Part shown: positions 47,197-58,180 of the stretch, one piece after another
How the letters are laid out: each line of letters starts with the position of its first letter
Position numbering within the stretch: the stretch's first letter is position 1
Assembly: GCF_040712315.1 (NCBI RefSeq)
Contig: NC_134020.1
Span: 50,763,751 to 50,827,750, forward strand
Length of the DNA: 64,000 nucleotides
Source of the DNA: Castanea sativa
Taxonomy: Eukaryota > Streptophyta > Magnoliopsida > Fagales > Fagaceae
Reading direction: 5' to 3'
Translations under genes and position numbers: made by a program
Notes under the pieces: generated by a model
Told to the model about the DNA's origin: nothing
The model's database searches: none
What the model saw: only the letters and a program-made list of their open reading frames with translations

Positions 47197-48943
47197 GGCG
47201 AAAATGCACTTTTGGTCCCTATATTTTAGACCGATTCTCGATTTGGTCTCTAAATTGATTTCACTTCTAATTCAGTTCCTGATTTCAGAAAATCGTTTTT
47301 ATTTTGGTCTCTGCCGTCAACCAAGTAACAGAAAATGCATATGTGGCAAACGAAATGCACTGTTTGTTGATGTGGCTAATAAAATAAAATAAAAAACTAC
47401 CTCAGCATGCCATGTCATCGTCTAATTAAAAAAAAATTATCAATTTGAAAAAAAATAAAAAAACTTAAAAAAAATAAAAATAAAAATACATAGTTTCAAA
47501 TTTGAACATGAATACACAAGAACTCATGAACATGAACCCAGATCACAAGAACTCAAGAACACAAAATTCTTGGGCATTCAACATCTTTCCCAGAAAATTT
47601 CACCAAACACTGAAAAAATTCACATCTAAAAAGCCGATGCCTAAGATTTTCATCACAATATTTTCTTTCCACCCAAAACCAGAAATTTTCTTATGAAACA
47701 AACACCACACACCCAGCCAATTCGGCTCACAATAACAACAAACACAACCAACCTCATAAATTTTCCCTAGAAAAACAAGATTTTCTTTCAAACCAAACAC
47801 TAAAATAACTCACATTTAATAAACCAATGCTTAAAATACATACAAAATCCCTATCCTCCACCGAAACCTCCAACAACTCAAACCCATAAACCCAAAAAAA
47901 AATCATCAAATCCACATGAAAAAAGACAAATCCAGAAATTTAAAAAAAACACAGCAACAAGTGAACAGATCAGAAACCCACCGATCAAGCCACATCAAGC
48001 CACTAATCCTGCAATCTGAAACCCACATGAGCAGATCAAACCTCCAATCAAAAACAATGGCAGTGACACCCTCGGCTCGCGAAGAGAACGTGTACATGGC
48101 GAAACTTGCTGAGCAAGCCCAGCGGTATGAGGAGATGGTGGAGTTCATGGAGAAGGTCTCAGTGGTGGTAGAGAGCAAGGAGCTCACTGTCGAGGAGCGA
48201 AACCTTCTCTCCGTGGCGTACAAGAACGTGATCGGCACAAGGCGAGCCTCGTGGCGCATCATTTCCTCAATCGAGCAGAAGGAGGAGAGCCGCGACAACT
48301 AGGACCATGTGTCCATGATCTGGGACTACAGATCCAAGATCGAGTCGGAGCTCTCCAACATCTGCGATGGAATCCTCAAGCTCCTTGACACCAAACTCAT
48401 CCCTTCCACCACCACCGGTGACTCCAAGGTCTTCTACCTCAAGATGAAGGGCGAGTGAGCTCCGGCCACGGACAGTGAAGAGTGAGAGATTCTATCCATT
48501 GAGCGTGAAGAGAGTGAGAGAATTTGAGATTAGGGATTTTTTTAAAAAAGTTGATGAGGTTAAAGAAAAATAAAAACAAAATAAAAAAGAATTAAAAAGA
48601 TAATGATTTTTGATTTTTTAAGAAATGATTTTAGTTTAAATTAGATTTAAGGTTTTTTTAAAACTTAATTCAATTTTTTTTTAAATTTTCTAAGTTGGCT
48701 TTTTTTATTAATTTAAATGTTGACGTGGCATTTAAAAAATGCTAAATATAATTTTTTTTATTAGCTACGTTAGAAAACAGTGCATTTCGTTTGCCACATA
48801 TATATTTTCTATTATTGGGTTGATGGCAGAGAACAAAATAAAAACGATTTTCTAAAATCAGGGACTGACCAAGGAGTGAAATCAATTTAGGGACTAAATT
48901 GAGAATCGGTCCAAAATGTAGGGACCAAAAGTGCATTTTCGCC
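47197..48943. mobile_element. Pack-MULE (1,747 bp) carrying a 14-3-3 gene fragment
   Basis: Inverted repeats of about 200 bp start GGCGAAAATGCACTTTTGGT at both ends. The flanking 9-bp target copies are AATAATTTA (47188-47196) and AATAATCTA (48944-48952), one mismatch. It is inserted only about 80 bases beyond the giant element, in unit B; unit A is uninterrupted here (GATATTGTAAAAAAAAAAAAG...CTAATCGATACC). The interior is a captured host gene fragment; no transposase is encoded. Confidence 0.92.
48057..48458 (+). pseudogene. Captured first-exon fragment of a 14-3-3 (GRF) gene
   Basis: 14-3-3 proteins are phosphopeptide-binding adaptors. The fragment starts [20 protein letters not shown] and covers about 133 residues, helices 1 to 5, of a protein that normally has about 260. 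The family signature [13 protein letters not shown] is intact. A single GAG-to-TAG change at 48300-48302 stops the frame after EESRDN. The same frame then continues with [20 protein letters not shown] to FYLKMKGE and a TGA where the exon would normally go on (GDYHRYLAEF). High G+C against the A+T-rich element marks it as foreign. Being without the C-terminal half of the binding groove, it cannot be a normal 14-3-3. The captured A-rich leader (about 47700-48056) may be the original 5' UTR. Confidence 0.94.
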
Positions 48944-48981
48944 AATAATCTAATAGATACCTCAAAGAGAGTAGTGAGGAC

Positions 48982-49186
48982 AAGAAAATAGAAAAAGATG
49001 TGTTATGCTACAATATCTTCAAGGGACATGACATTACCAAATTAGTTCTAAAATTATAAATTTGTTATAATTAGAGAAGGCATTAATCACATTTACACAA
49101 TACCTCAAAAGAAATATATCAATCCAGTAATATGATTGTCAATACATGTGTGTTAAAGACATCCTCACTATACAAATTCACACTTA
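48982..49186. other. Spacer, no gene seen
   Basis: Unduplicated sequence that marks the right edge of tandem unit B. Confidence 0.6.
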
Positions 49187-49386
49187 GTGTGCATTTGACA
49201 AAAAATATTTTTGTCAATTTATTTTACTATTCAACTTATTTTTGTTACTATTCATAGGTCCTACTATTCTATTTAGTACTATTTATGAGTCTCACCGTAT
49301 TATTTTAGCTAACTTTTATCTTTATTTACAATACTTTTCACAATTTTTTTTAATTTCAACAAAATAAGCAAATCTCAAACCGACAC
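49187..49386. mobile_element. Tourist-like MITE, 200 bp, TTA target duplication
   Basis: Starts GTGTGCATTTGACA; the reversed right end starts GTGTCGGTTTGAG. It is flanked by TTA on both sides. The interior (TATTTTACTATTCAACTTATTTTTG, ACTATTCATAGGTCC) matches, in reverse, the copies at 57982-58180 and near 62749-62951. A 3-bp TWA duplication fits PIF/Harbinger. Confidence 0.78.
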
Positions 49387-49933
49387 TTAAGCTATGATAA
49401 ATCAACTTACCCACTTCTCCACTTTAGTTTTTTTGCTTTCTTTATTTGCAGCCGCCCCCACCTATTCCCTTTCATCTTTTTTGCTTTCTTTTTTTGCAAC
49501 CACCCACTTCTTCACTTTTCTCTTGGTCTTCAACTTTTTGCTTTTGTTGAATATGAGGATGGGAAAAGAAAAATGCCAGACCACCCAACTACTGCCACAA
49601 TTATTTCCCGATACTTTTATATTTTTGCAGGGTGTGCAATATGAATTATGATCAAAATAGTTTATTTTAAATGTTTTAATCTTAAACTTTGCAAGACTTA
49701 GCTATCTCAGTTGGTAAAAATTATTATTATAGAATAAGGTACCTGGCACCGAATCCCACTTAATCTACACCAAAAAGAAATTCATTAGTGTCTTTCTTTT
49801 TTTTTTTTTTTTGAGAAAGAATTCATTAGTGTCTTAACTCTTAACATAATAATAAAGAATCATTATTATGAAGGGGATATTATAAATTCAAACTATACCA
49901 TATTTATAAAAGATTGTTACCTTTTATATGATT

Positions 49934-50103
49934 TTTTTTAATACAATATAGAATTTCTACTCTAGCCTAATCTAAGTGTATATGTATGCGAACTGTGAAT
50001 TGTAAAGCTCCCACCTGGAGACTTGAACCCCAACCCTTACCCCCCACATCTCACAAGTATTTATACTTATGGAGTGACCACCGCACCAAAGGTGTGCGGT
50101 GTA
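49934..50103 (-). mobile_element. tRNA-derived SINE (third copy of the 3767 family)
   Basis: On the minus strand it starts GGTACACCGCACACC, has a box B (GGGGTTCAAGTC) and the family tail TAGAGTAGAAATTCTATATTG. Flanks carry matching CCTTTTATATGATT (49920-49933 and 50104-50117), a 14-bp perfect target duplication. Confidence 0.9.
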
Positions 50104-50117
50104 CCTTTTATATGATT

Positions 50118-51545
50118 AAACTCACATTTTCTTTGTAAGCATAGTTAATTAACAAGGAGTTTTAAACATATGTGCACCATCAAAGAGCTTGTTATGGACA
50201 CAATTTTTTAACAACTTTGTCCACAATTTATTGAAATGGTAGATTGTGAATGGTAGATAATCACTTTATATGGAGTTACCACTAACAACACATTTATTTT
50301 TCATTGTTCACACCTTACACTTTAGTAAGTTGTGAAAAAAATAGTGTCATTTTAACAAATTCAATCTCATTCACAAATTAATTAAAAACTATTCGATTTT
50401 GAATAGGGGGAAGGGACTTGGTGGATTCAAACCCCAATGCACATGCATCATAAGTGTTGCCATAGCCATTTAGGTATTTCTCGAACCCCTCATCTTTTAT
50501 AATAGAACACCTCATCTTTTATAATAGAACAAAAAGGAAATTTTGCATACTATAAGAGCAGCATAAAGATTGAACAAATAAAGTGAAATTTTCAAAATTT
50601 TATCGACACATTTTTCTTTTTTCTTTTAGTAAGTTGCGTACACATTTAATGAGTCGTTAGTCCAATATCTCACACTCCACCTTAATCTTGTACACCATTT
50701 GAACTACAACTTAGTGGTGGCCTTCACATGAATTTATAGGTACTTTTAGTTGGACTTGATATTGCTTATGTTTTGATTGGGATTGGGGCACCATATACAT
50801 TCTTCTATGTATACTTTTTTTTTTTCCGATAATTCAATAGTTGGGAGAAAGAATTTGAATTTTTTTTTTGTTTTGAAACATTGGAAAGCGCTAACCAAGT
50901 AAGTTACAAAGCTTTTGGCTTATAACACAATTTTTAACATAACTTTTTAAAGTAATAAACTGTGAGTGTTGGACGATTATTTTTACATGAACCCAATTGA
51001 TACATTGCGCTCTTTCCTTTTTTTTTTTTTTTTTTTTTACAATCATTTTAACAAGTTAAGGTAGAAGTTGTGATCTTTTAAATTTTCTCTTTTAAATGTG
51101 CTACAATTTCTCTAAGAATTAAACTCCTATTCAATACATCTTGATGTGTATGCATCTTAACATGTTCAGTAAAATAATACGGTGGATAGAATCCTTGTCA
51201 AAGCTGTAGATGGTGGGCTACAGTTCTTCAACATTTCTATAAGTCAAGCTACTCTCTCACAATTTCTGTTTCTTCGACTTTTTAACCTTAATAAATGGAT
51301 GTGGGACTTTCTTGGTCTGCCCAAGGAGGCCGAGTCGTAAATGGTAGGCGACTAATTGACAAATGCAAAATAAATAAACACTCCTTTCAATGCAGCTGTT
51401 ACCCAAGATATAAACTTGTTTATAATTTGTTGTTTTCAACATTAAAATATATACAGTAGTTCGGATTGGCCTTTCATGTGGAAAAAAAAGGTTCAGCTTT
51501 TGAAGATATTTGGAGTTTTAGGTTCTAATTACCAATAAGAAGATG
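50118..51545. other. Spacer, no gene seen
   Basis: A+T-rich with T runs near 50820 and 51020. The phrase CCTCATCTTTTATAATAGAAC is duplicated in tandem near 50490-50530. No gene recognised. Confidence 0.6.
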
Positions 51546-51550
51546 ATATG

Positions 51551-53219
51551 TGTACGGGTAATGGGCCCAGGAGAACATATCTATATATCTGTTGGGCTAG
51601 AGGCCCGGTTCGAGGACACTAAGTAGTCCAAAGACGAGAAATTATCTTCCAATGAGATAAAGTTTGACCAAGATTGTCCAAGGAGATGGTTCGAGGAAGA
51701 ATACTTCCTTGGCGGGGTAAAGCTGAGGTTGGTAGGGTGATTTGTCACCCAAAAACAACTTTTTAGGAGATCCTGTTTGTAAGGATGTACATGGTAAGAG
51801 TATAAGATAAGGAAAGACTATGAAATATCTAAAGAAAAAGCTGCTGCTACCACATTGAATGCTCTGTAGCTAACTCTCTATTCGCATTAATAAGGAAGTG
51901 ATGCCTAAGTAGCAGTGTTCAGCCTTACAGCAATCTTCAAAAACTTTAGGAAGGTGTTGATGGGACAAGTATCCAGCCCGGCAATCTGATTCATATCAAG
52001 AAAGTCAATCTCATACCGGAGGATGTACCGGTTTGGTCAGTGAAATGATATATTTCGGTGCTGGTCAATACCGGTGTACCGTTTCGGGTTTACCGCTATT
52101 TTATATATATATATATATATATATATTATAAACTAAATATTTTTTACAAAATAATAACAACCTGAAACTTAAAATCTATTGTAAAAATGTTGTAAAAATA
52201 TTGTGAATATAACATTTTTATTTTTGTTTTGGTACATGTATCTCAATTTTCAACTACCACATCTGCCAACAAATTGTTAACAACTCATATTTTTTTCACC
52301 TCCACTCATCTTCTTTTACTTTTGCAATTTATCTTTCTTTATTTTTTATCTTGATTTTATCTCCCCTACATGATTACCTCCACTAAGTCTTATCTCATTT
52401 CCAATTTCAAAAAGCAAGTCATCTCCTTACTTTGGTCAGTCATTAGTCATCACATGGGTTGATGGGCACCCAAAGCAAATCTCAAAATCTTTGAGAAACA
52501 GTGAGACATAAAACAAAGAAAAAGAACATCAAAGGCACAGACGTGTAGAGACCATGAAGAAAAATGGAAAGCTAAGCAGAAAAGAGATCGAGATACGTGA
52601 AAGATGCATCAGATCATGAAATTTCTTGAGAAATTATCCTAAGTGAGTGAAAAAATACAAAGAAATCTCCGTTTTTGTTTCGGGCCGATATTCATTTTTC
52701 GGCCGAAATTCGACATTTCGGCTGATATAATCGGAACGCTCCCGGTACTGCCGGTATTTTAACCGGTACGGAACGAGGACTTTTCTGTACCATTCTAGCC
52801 ACCGATACAGAAAATATTGGTCGTACCGGCTGGTATGGTACGAAACTGACTACACTCCATACATGGAGGGTAGAAAAAGGTGAGAGGGGAGTATAAAAGA
52901 CAGAGGAAACCCCTAGAAGAAGGGGATCGGAGAAAAAAAAAGGAAGGAAAAACACTGTAGACTTCATAAGAATATCTGTAATTCTGACCTTAAGAAGAAG
53001 AAAAATATAAGAATCTACCTCCTCGGCTTGAGTTTGAGAACAGTTTACACGATACAAACTATTCCATCTTCATTATACTGTCATCTTGGCCCATTGTCAT
53101 GGTTATCTACACTCATTAGAACCTAGATTTCTAACCCGCTCTCTACAAATTCATTGTATTGGACTTTTTGGGCCTAGTCTTTTCCTATTTTGGGCTTAGG
53201 TGTAAAACGTGTCCTTACA
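51551..53219 (+). mobile_element. Solo LTR (with a nested insert) and 5-bp target duplication
   Basis: TG...CA ends (TGTACGGGTAATGGGCCCAG to GTGTCCTTACA), flanked by ATATG on both sides (51546-51550 and 53220-53224). Parts match the LTRs at 6177-6938 and 63001-63759: GGAAGTGATGCC, TATAAAAGACAGAGG-like promoter region, and CTCTACAAATTCATTGTATTGG near the end. Without about 0.86 kb of nested sequence it would be about 0.8 kb, like its relatives. No internal domain is present, so it is a product of LTR-LTR recombination. Confidence 0.86.
51990..52846. mobile_element. Putative nested element with CCGGTA-rich ends inside the solo LTR
   Basis: Interrupts the LTR homology. Both ends carry related, inverted, G+C-richer sequence: AGTCAATCTCATACC... 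and TGTACCGGTTTGGTCAG on the left; reversed AGTCAGTTTCGTACC... and TACCAGCCGGTACGACC on the right. The middle is A+T-rich, with a TA microsatellite (52103-52127). Likely a non-autonomous terminal-inverted-repeat element; the target duplication was not resolved. Confidence 0.5.
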
Positions 53220-53224
53220 ATATG

Positions 53225-54676
53225 TATCTTATTATGTTTAATGTACATTATTCACTTAATTAGTTGAATTAAGTGAGTTATATGTATTGTACATGACAAG
53301 AACTAATTTAATCATCCTAGTCTCCGTTTGGGAAGTGCGTTTTGCATTTTCCAGTGATATGTTTTTTTTTAGTAGGTCTCATGCATTGTTTACAGGACTC
53401 GCAAACTACTTTTTTTTTAAAAATAATTTTAAAACTGGGTCCCACGATACTATTCACATAATTAAAAATTATTTTGCTACAGTATTTTCAGTTTTTAGCA
53501 AATGGTTGTTGGAATTTAATGCTCCAAATATATTCTTACCCCTTTTTGTTTTTATAGTCTTTAAAGCTTATTTAGTTATTCTTTTTTTTTTTTTAAACTA
53601 TTTATTTATATACCATTTCACACTATTGTCAATTTCAGTAAATAATTAAACAAATAAACTTTTTAGTAAAGGTTAATCTTTCTATTTTTTATTTTTTAGT
53701 GAAGGTTAATCTAAAGATTCTAAATGCACATAAGTGCTGTATATATAATCAAAGAATATATGCCTTCAGAATAAGATTCCCTTCCTCATTTTTTTTTTTT
53801 TTTGATGGAATGCTTGACATCCCAAAAAAATAAAAACATAATTTAGTTATTTTTTAGACATATATTGACAATACTATCCCTTGGAAATTTTCTTGGTACC
53901 GTACATATGCATGTGCTTCAATCTTATCTTGTCCAAACAAGCCTAGTTTTCAAACTACAAGATAGTTTTAAAAACTACAAGATATCCATAAAAAAAAAAA
54001 AAAAAAAAAAAAAACCTGCAACATGAAGGAAATAGGCAGAGGAACATGATTTTATCCTCCATTGATCTCATAAATGACCTTATCCATGAGGAATCAAGAT
54101 AAGCGCACAATAATTTGAATCTTGATATCATAGACACACTAGTCAATTTTCAGACTTATTTTAATACTTATTCCTTCAGAAAAAAAAAAAAGCACTAGGA
54201 TATTGACCTGATAACAAGGACTTTAAACCTAGATCTAAGGAGAGGGAGAACCCAGATCATGGTAGTCTTAGTTGCGGTGTTGCCGGACGTGATCTCACAA
54301 CTCCAGGTTGAGGGTGACAATCTAGCAGTGGTCTTTATTGAGAGAGAGAGAGATCTTATAAAAAAAAATTTATTATGAAAAAAGTAGTTTCTTTTTATTT
54401 CAAAAATGCAGTTGAAAACAGAAAATGAAAAATGTGTGTTAATTAAAAAAAAAAAAAATTTTGCACAATAAATTTATTGAAGATTTTTTAAAACCTGTTT
54501 TTTTTTTTAATGAACAACAAGAAGAATTTTTTTAAAACTGTTTTGTGAAATCAGGTGACAAACATTAGTGGGACTCACTATTTTCATAGCTAAAATCATG
54601 TTTTAAATTTCACAATATATTTGAAACCATGTTTTTAAACACATGATTTTAGCTGTGTCCCACACACACGGTTTGT
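53225..54676. other. Spacer, no gene seen
   Basis: Old MITE-like stretches with opening CTCCGTTTGGGAAGTGCG near 53322, and near 54400-54670 a block with inverted AAAATCATG/CATGATTTTAGCT motifs. No gene recognised. Confidence 0.55.
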
Positions 54677-56825
54677 AATTATCACTATGGCTAAAATGGA
54701 GATAAAAAGTCACTAAAATCTTGACAAAGATTGAAATAACATGGAAATAAGTTTCAATGTTTACCCAAAAGCCATTCTTCTAAAATTATTTTCCCATGAA
54801 TCAAGCCACAATATTCCGTTCCTTCATAGTCTTCTTCCTCATTGACAATGCAGCACTGAAAAAGTCATCCAAGGCTTTGACAGAAGACCCTCTGAAACCT
54901 TCCTCGTCTTTCATGGCATTCTTAATCATCTCCATCACTTCACAAGCTCTCCTTCTCATTTCATTGCCTTTCTTTGTCTCATTCATCACCAACTCAATTT
55001 TCTCAACTATATCTTCATGTCTAATCTCACAACTCTTCCCTCTAGCTAACTCCACACAAACTCCCAACTCTTCCTCCAGCAACTTCACATTGAAAAATTG
55101 CTCAGCTGCCATAGGCCACCCAATAATGAGCACGCCTTGACTAAGAGCTTCAAGGACTGAATTCCACCCACAATGACTCAAAAATGTAGAAACAGACTTG
55201 TGAGACAAAATATCCACCTGGGGTGCCCAATTATGCACTAGTAAACCTCTTTTTGATCCCTTTATTCTCTCTTCAAATCCTTCTGGCAACCATTCGTTTG
55301 CTTTGAATTCGGAGTTCAAGTCAAACCCAATTGGTGGCCTAACAACCCAAATGAAATTCTTGCCACTAGCCTCCAACCCCATAGCCAATTGCATCATCTG
55401 TGAGGCAGAGATGGTGTTCATTGAACCAAAAGACACATAAAGAACAGAATTCAAAGGCTTTGTATTAAGCCATTCAAGACAAAGCTCAGAACTAATACCA
55501 CCTTCTTTGCCAGCACGAGCTTGCCTTTTTGTGGATAAAAGAACCGGCCCAATAGGCCAAACAGGCCGACCAAGTTTGCGCCTAAAGTACAACAATCCAA
55601 CATGGTCAAACTCTTCCACAGTGTTAAACAAAATCCCATCAGATTTCACCCACTCTGGAAGATTCTTCTTTTGGTGAAAGATTGACCAAGGATCAGTACC
55701 ATCAGCCTCTTTTAAAGTTATTGCTAACTGTGAAACATGAATGCTTGAAGCTTCAGCAAAATCAGGCAAATAAAACTCATCAGAATCCACATACCTGTGA
55801 GGGAGGTTCATCCAGAGAGAATGGTAACAAGCCAAGCCGAACCCACCTGCACCACTAAATATTGCATGAAACACATTGAGCTCTTTAGCAACACTTGCAG
55901 TCCATCCAAAGAAAATGTCTGCAATGATACAAAGTGGAGGGTTGCCTTGTTGTTCGGTGAGATTTTCAATGAGCTTCTTGAATGATGGCTTGAGAGAAAC
56001 GCCGGCTTCCACGAGTTGGATGACTTGGTAGTAAGGAAGAGTGTCTGTGTTCTCAGTGTTGGGAGGGAGGCCATAGTCAGAGCTTGAGAAAGGGATTTCA
56101 AGAAGGTTAATGGAGGAGTTTGGAGGGAGAGAGGACCTTAGCTTCTTGATGTTTAAGGGGGTATTGACCAAAGTTACAGTGTAGTTTTTGCTTTGTTCTA
56201 TGTGGAGGGCTAAGGCTACGAAAGGTATAATATGGCCTTGTGCCATGAATGGGAATAGCACTATGTTTTCCTCTCTCTCTGCCATTGATCTAATAGTGTA
56301 TTTGGTTCGGAGTTGTGTGCTTTTGAACCAAATTATGGGGGTTGTTGAAGAGGTCCTGAAGGTTTTTTGACATCAAAAGTGAAATGAAAGTAGTTTGTCT
56401 GCTATAGTGATTTGTGGGACCAGTTGAAATTGAATAGTATGTTGTTAGACACTTTTTATGGGGAGTAATGTTTTTTTTTTTTTTTTTTAAACTTATGGGG
56501 AGTTATGTTAGTACAATGGACATGGACTCTTTCACATTTTTTGCAATTTGGTATTTAAGGTAATAATGTTTTGGATGACTCACAATGTCCTGGTCCAAAT
56601 GTGTAGAAAAAAAATTATAAAAGATTTTGTACAACTATTTATAAATTTATATAGTTGTATTTGTGACACCATTATTATTACATATGCTTTACATATGTAT
56701 ATTCCTGGTATGGCGGTCTGCCGAGTCAAAAAAAGGAAAAAGGGTTGATGGAAAAGAAGGAACGCAGTCTAATAAGTCTTGGACTTTTGTGCTCATGAGT
56801 CCTGATCTATCACTACTCTCAAAAT
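54677..56825 (-). repeat. UGT tandem duplication, copy 1
   Basis: Homologous to 59503-62180 over the UGT gene plus about 125 bases downstream and about 540 bases upstream. The two copies are 529 bp different in length, almost all explained by two insertions in copy 2. Homology fades after CACTACTCTCAAA on the upstream side. Confidence 0.88.
54801..56285 (-). CDS. UDP-glycosyltransferase, UGT92A1-like
   Basis: Family GT1 enzyme, soluble and cytosolic, expected to transfer a sugar (usually glucose) from UDP-sugar to a small hydroxylated acceptor; the acceptor of the UGT92A group is not known to me. A single exon codes for 494 residues, the usual family length. Catalytic His18 lies in MAQGHIIP, and the partner Asp is probably D123 in IADIFFGW. 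The donor-binding PSPG box spans W353 to Q396, exactly 44 residues, with HCGWNS at 371-376 and the final Gln that favours UDP-glucose. One family position is unusual: the common HGVP reads QGVL (383-386). It is about 93% identical to the neighbour at 59617-61101 (about 35 differences by eye). Both share the upstream and downstream flanks. It looks functional. Confidence 0.95.
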   Translation of the reverse strand: MAEREENIVLFPFMAQGHIIPFVALALHIEQSKNYTVTLVNTPLNIKKLRSSLPPNSSINLLEIPFSSSDYGLPPNTENTDTLPYYQVIQLVEAGVSLKPSFKKLIENLTEQQGNPPLCIIADIFFGWTASVAKELNVFHAIFSGAGGFGLACYHSLWMNLPHRYVDSDEFYLPDFAEASSIHVSQLAITLKEADGTDPWSIFHQKKNLPEWVKSDGILFNTVEEFDHVGLLYFRRKLGRPVWPIGPVLLSTKRQARAGKEGGISSELCLEWLNTKPLNSVLYVSFGSMNTISASQMMQLAMGLEASGKNFIWVVRPPIGFDLNSEFKANEWLPEGFEERIKGSKRGLLVHNWAPQVDILSHKSVSTFLSHCGWNSVLEALSQGVLIIGWPMAAEQFFNVKLLEEELGVCVELARGKSCEIRHEDIVEKIELVMNETKKGNEMRRRACEVMEMIKNAMKDEEGFRGSSVKALDDFFSAALSMRKKTMKERNIVA

Positions 56826-57981
56826 TTGGTGGCACCTAATAATTTCTCCACCTGATATCTTTCCTTATTAAATATTTTCTTTTAAACTCAAACGTTTTCT
56901 AAGCTTTGAAGTGAGTAACGTTGCTAGGCTTCTTTCTTACAAGTTACAGTAGATTTGATGAGTCAAAGCAATTATATAGGCTTCGATTAATTAGTTTATT
57001 AAAGTTGGCCTGGATTATTTACTTTATATAGGCTTGTATTGTATGGCTTTTTTTAAAATATTTTTTTTAATGAAAAATATGTGCTATGGTATATATTGTT
57101 GGTTTTTTTTTTTTTTTTTTTTTAAGTCCCCTTAATGTATGCCTTTAATAATTTATTTTAGATTTTTTTAAGAAAAATTGAAAAAATTGTAAAAAAATGT
57201 AGTCACTTTTTCATATTTTTTTATTAAAAATTTCCTAAATTATTTTATTAATCCCTAACGACATACGCCAATAAAACCCTTAAAAAAGACAAATTACAAC
57301 TTATCTACTTGTGATTTGATTTTAGTCAAAATTTAAGTTGTCTACTTGTGATTTGAAATTTGACATTTTACTTACTTAAGTTTTGATCGAAATTTAAGTT
57401 GCTTATCAATAGTTTGAAATCCCATGATGCAAGTGTTCCACTAGATTTTTTTTTTTTTTGATTTTTTTTGATATTGTGTTTTTATGTTTTTCGTGTTTTT
57501 GAAGGAGAGAAACATAAAAGTGAAGCAAAGCACCTATGATTTGGCTAAAATTTAAATTGTCTACCTTTGTTTTAAAATTTGACATTTTATCTACCTAAGG
57601 TTTGAATGAAATTTAAGTTGCCTATCTATGGTTTGAAATCCCATGATGTAAGGTTTGAATGAAATTTAAGTTGCCTATTTATGGTTTGAAATCTCATGAT
57701 GTAAGTGTTCTACTGGATTTTATTTGATTTGATTTTATCTTGTATTTTTATGTTTTTTTGTGCTTTGGAAAAGAGAAGCATAAAAGTGAAGCAAAATTAC
57801 ATATTTAGTCATGTTTTAACAGATGTGGGTTAAGGAAATCTAATTGAACTAACTTCAAATGAGTAAAATAACCATTGCTAGACAACTTAAATTTTTTGCC
57901 AAACCACATTTGAGTAAGTTGTAATTTGCCAAAATAAAAAAATACAGTTTGAGAGCTACTACTGAGACATAAAGAAAGTAA
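56826..57981. other. Spacer, no gene seen
   Basis: A+T-rich. Near 57300-57720 a phrase of about 55 bases around GAAATTTAAGTTGCCTATC and TTGAAATCCCATGATG recurs three to four times in direct orientation, together with inverted copies near 57830-57930, suggesting a degraded inverted-repeat element (AGTAGACAACTTAAATT-type ends). Confidence 0.55.
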
Positions 57982-58180
57982 GGGTCTGTTTGGGATCCGA
58001 TTGTTTTTTTGAAACTGAAAACTTTTTACTGAAAGTACTGTAAGTAAAGGTAAAAGTTAACTGAAATAGTACAGTGAAACTCATAAATAGTACCAAAAGT
58101 ACAATGAGACCATGAATAATGATAAAAATAAGCTGAATAGTAAAATAAGTTGGCAAAAATAATTTTTACCAAACACATAC
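57982..58180. mobile_element. Tourist-like MITE, 199 bp, TAA target duplication
   Basis: Left end GGGTCTGTTTGGGATCC; right end reversed GTATGTGTTTGGTAAAAA. TAA flanks both sides (57979-57981 and 58181-58183). Interior motifs GTAAAAGTTAACTGAAATAG and AATAAGCTGAATAGTAAAAT match the copies at 49187 and 62749. Confidence 0.8.

Noticed and set aside
49394..49651. 85-codon hydrophobic open frame
   Set aside because: T-rich low-complexity translation (Phe/Leu runs) with no domain or splice support.
54796..55140. Plus-strand open frames across the two intact UGT genes
   Set aside because: Antisense shadows of the real UGT coding strand, repeated at 59573-59956 for the same reason.
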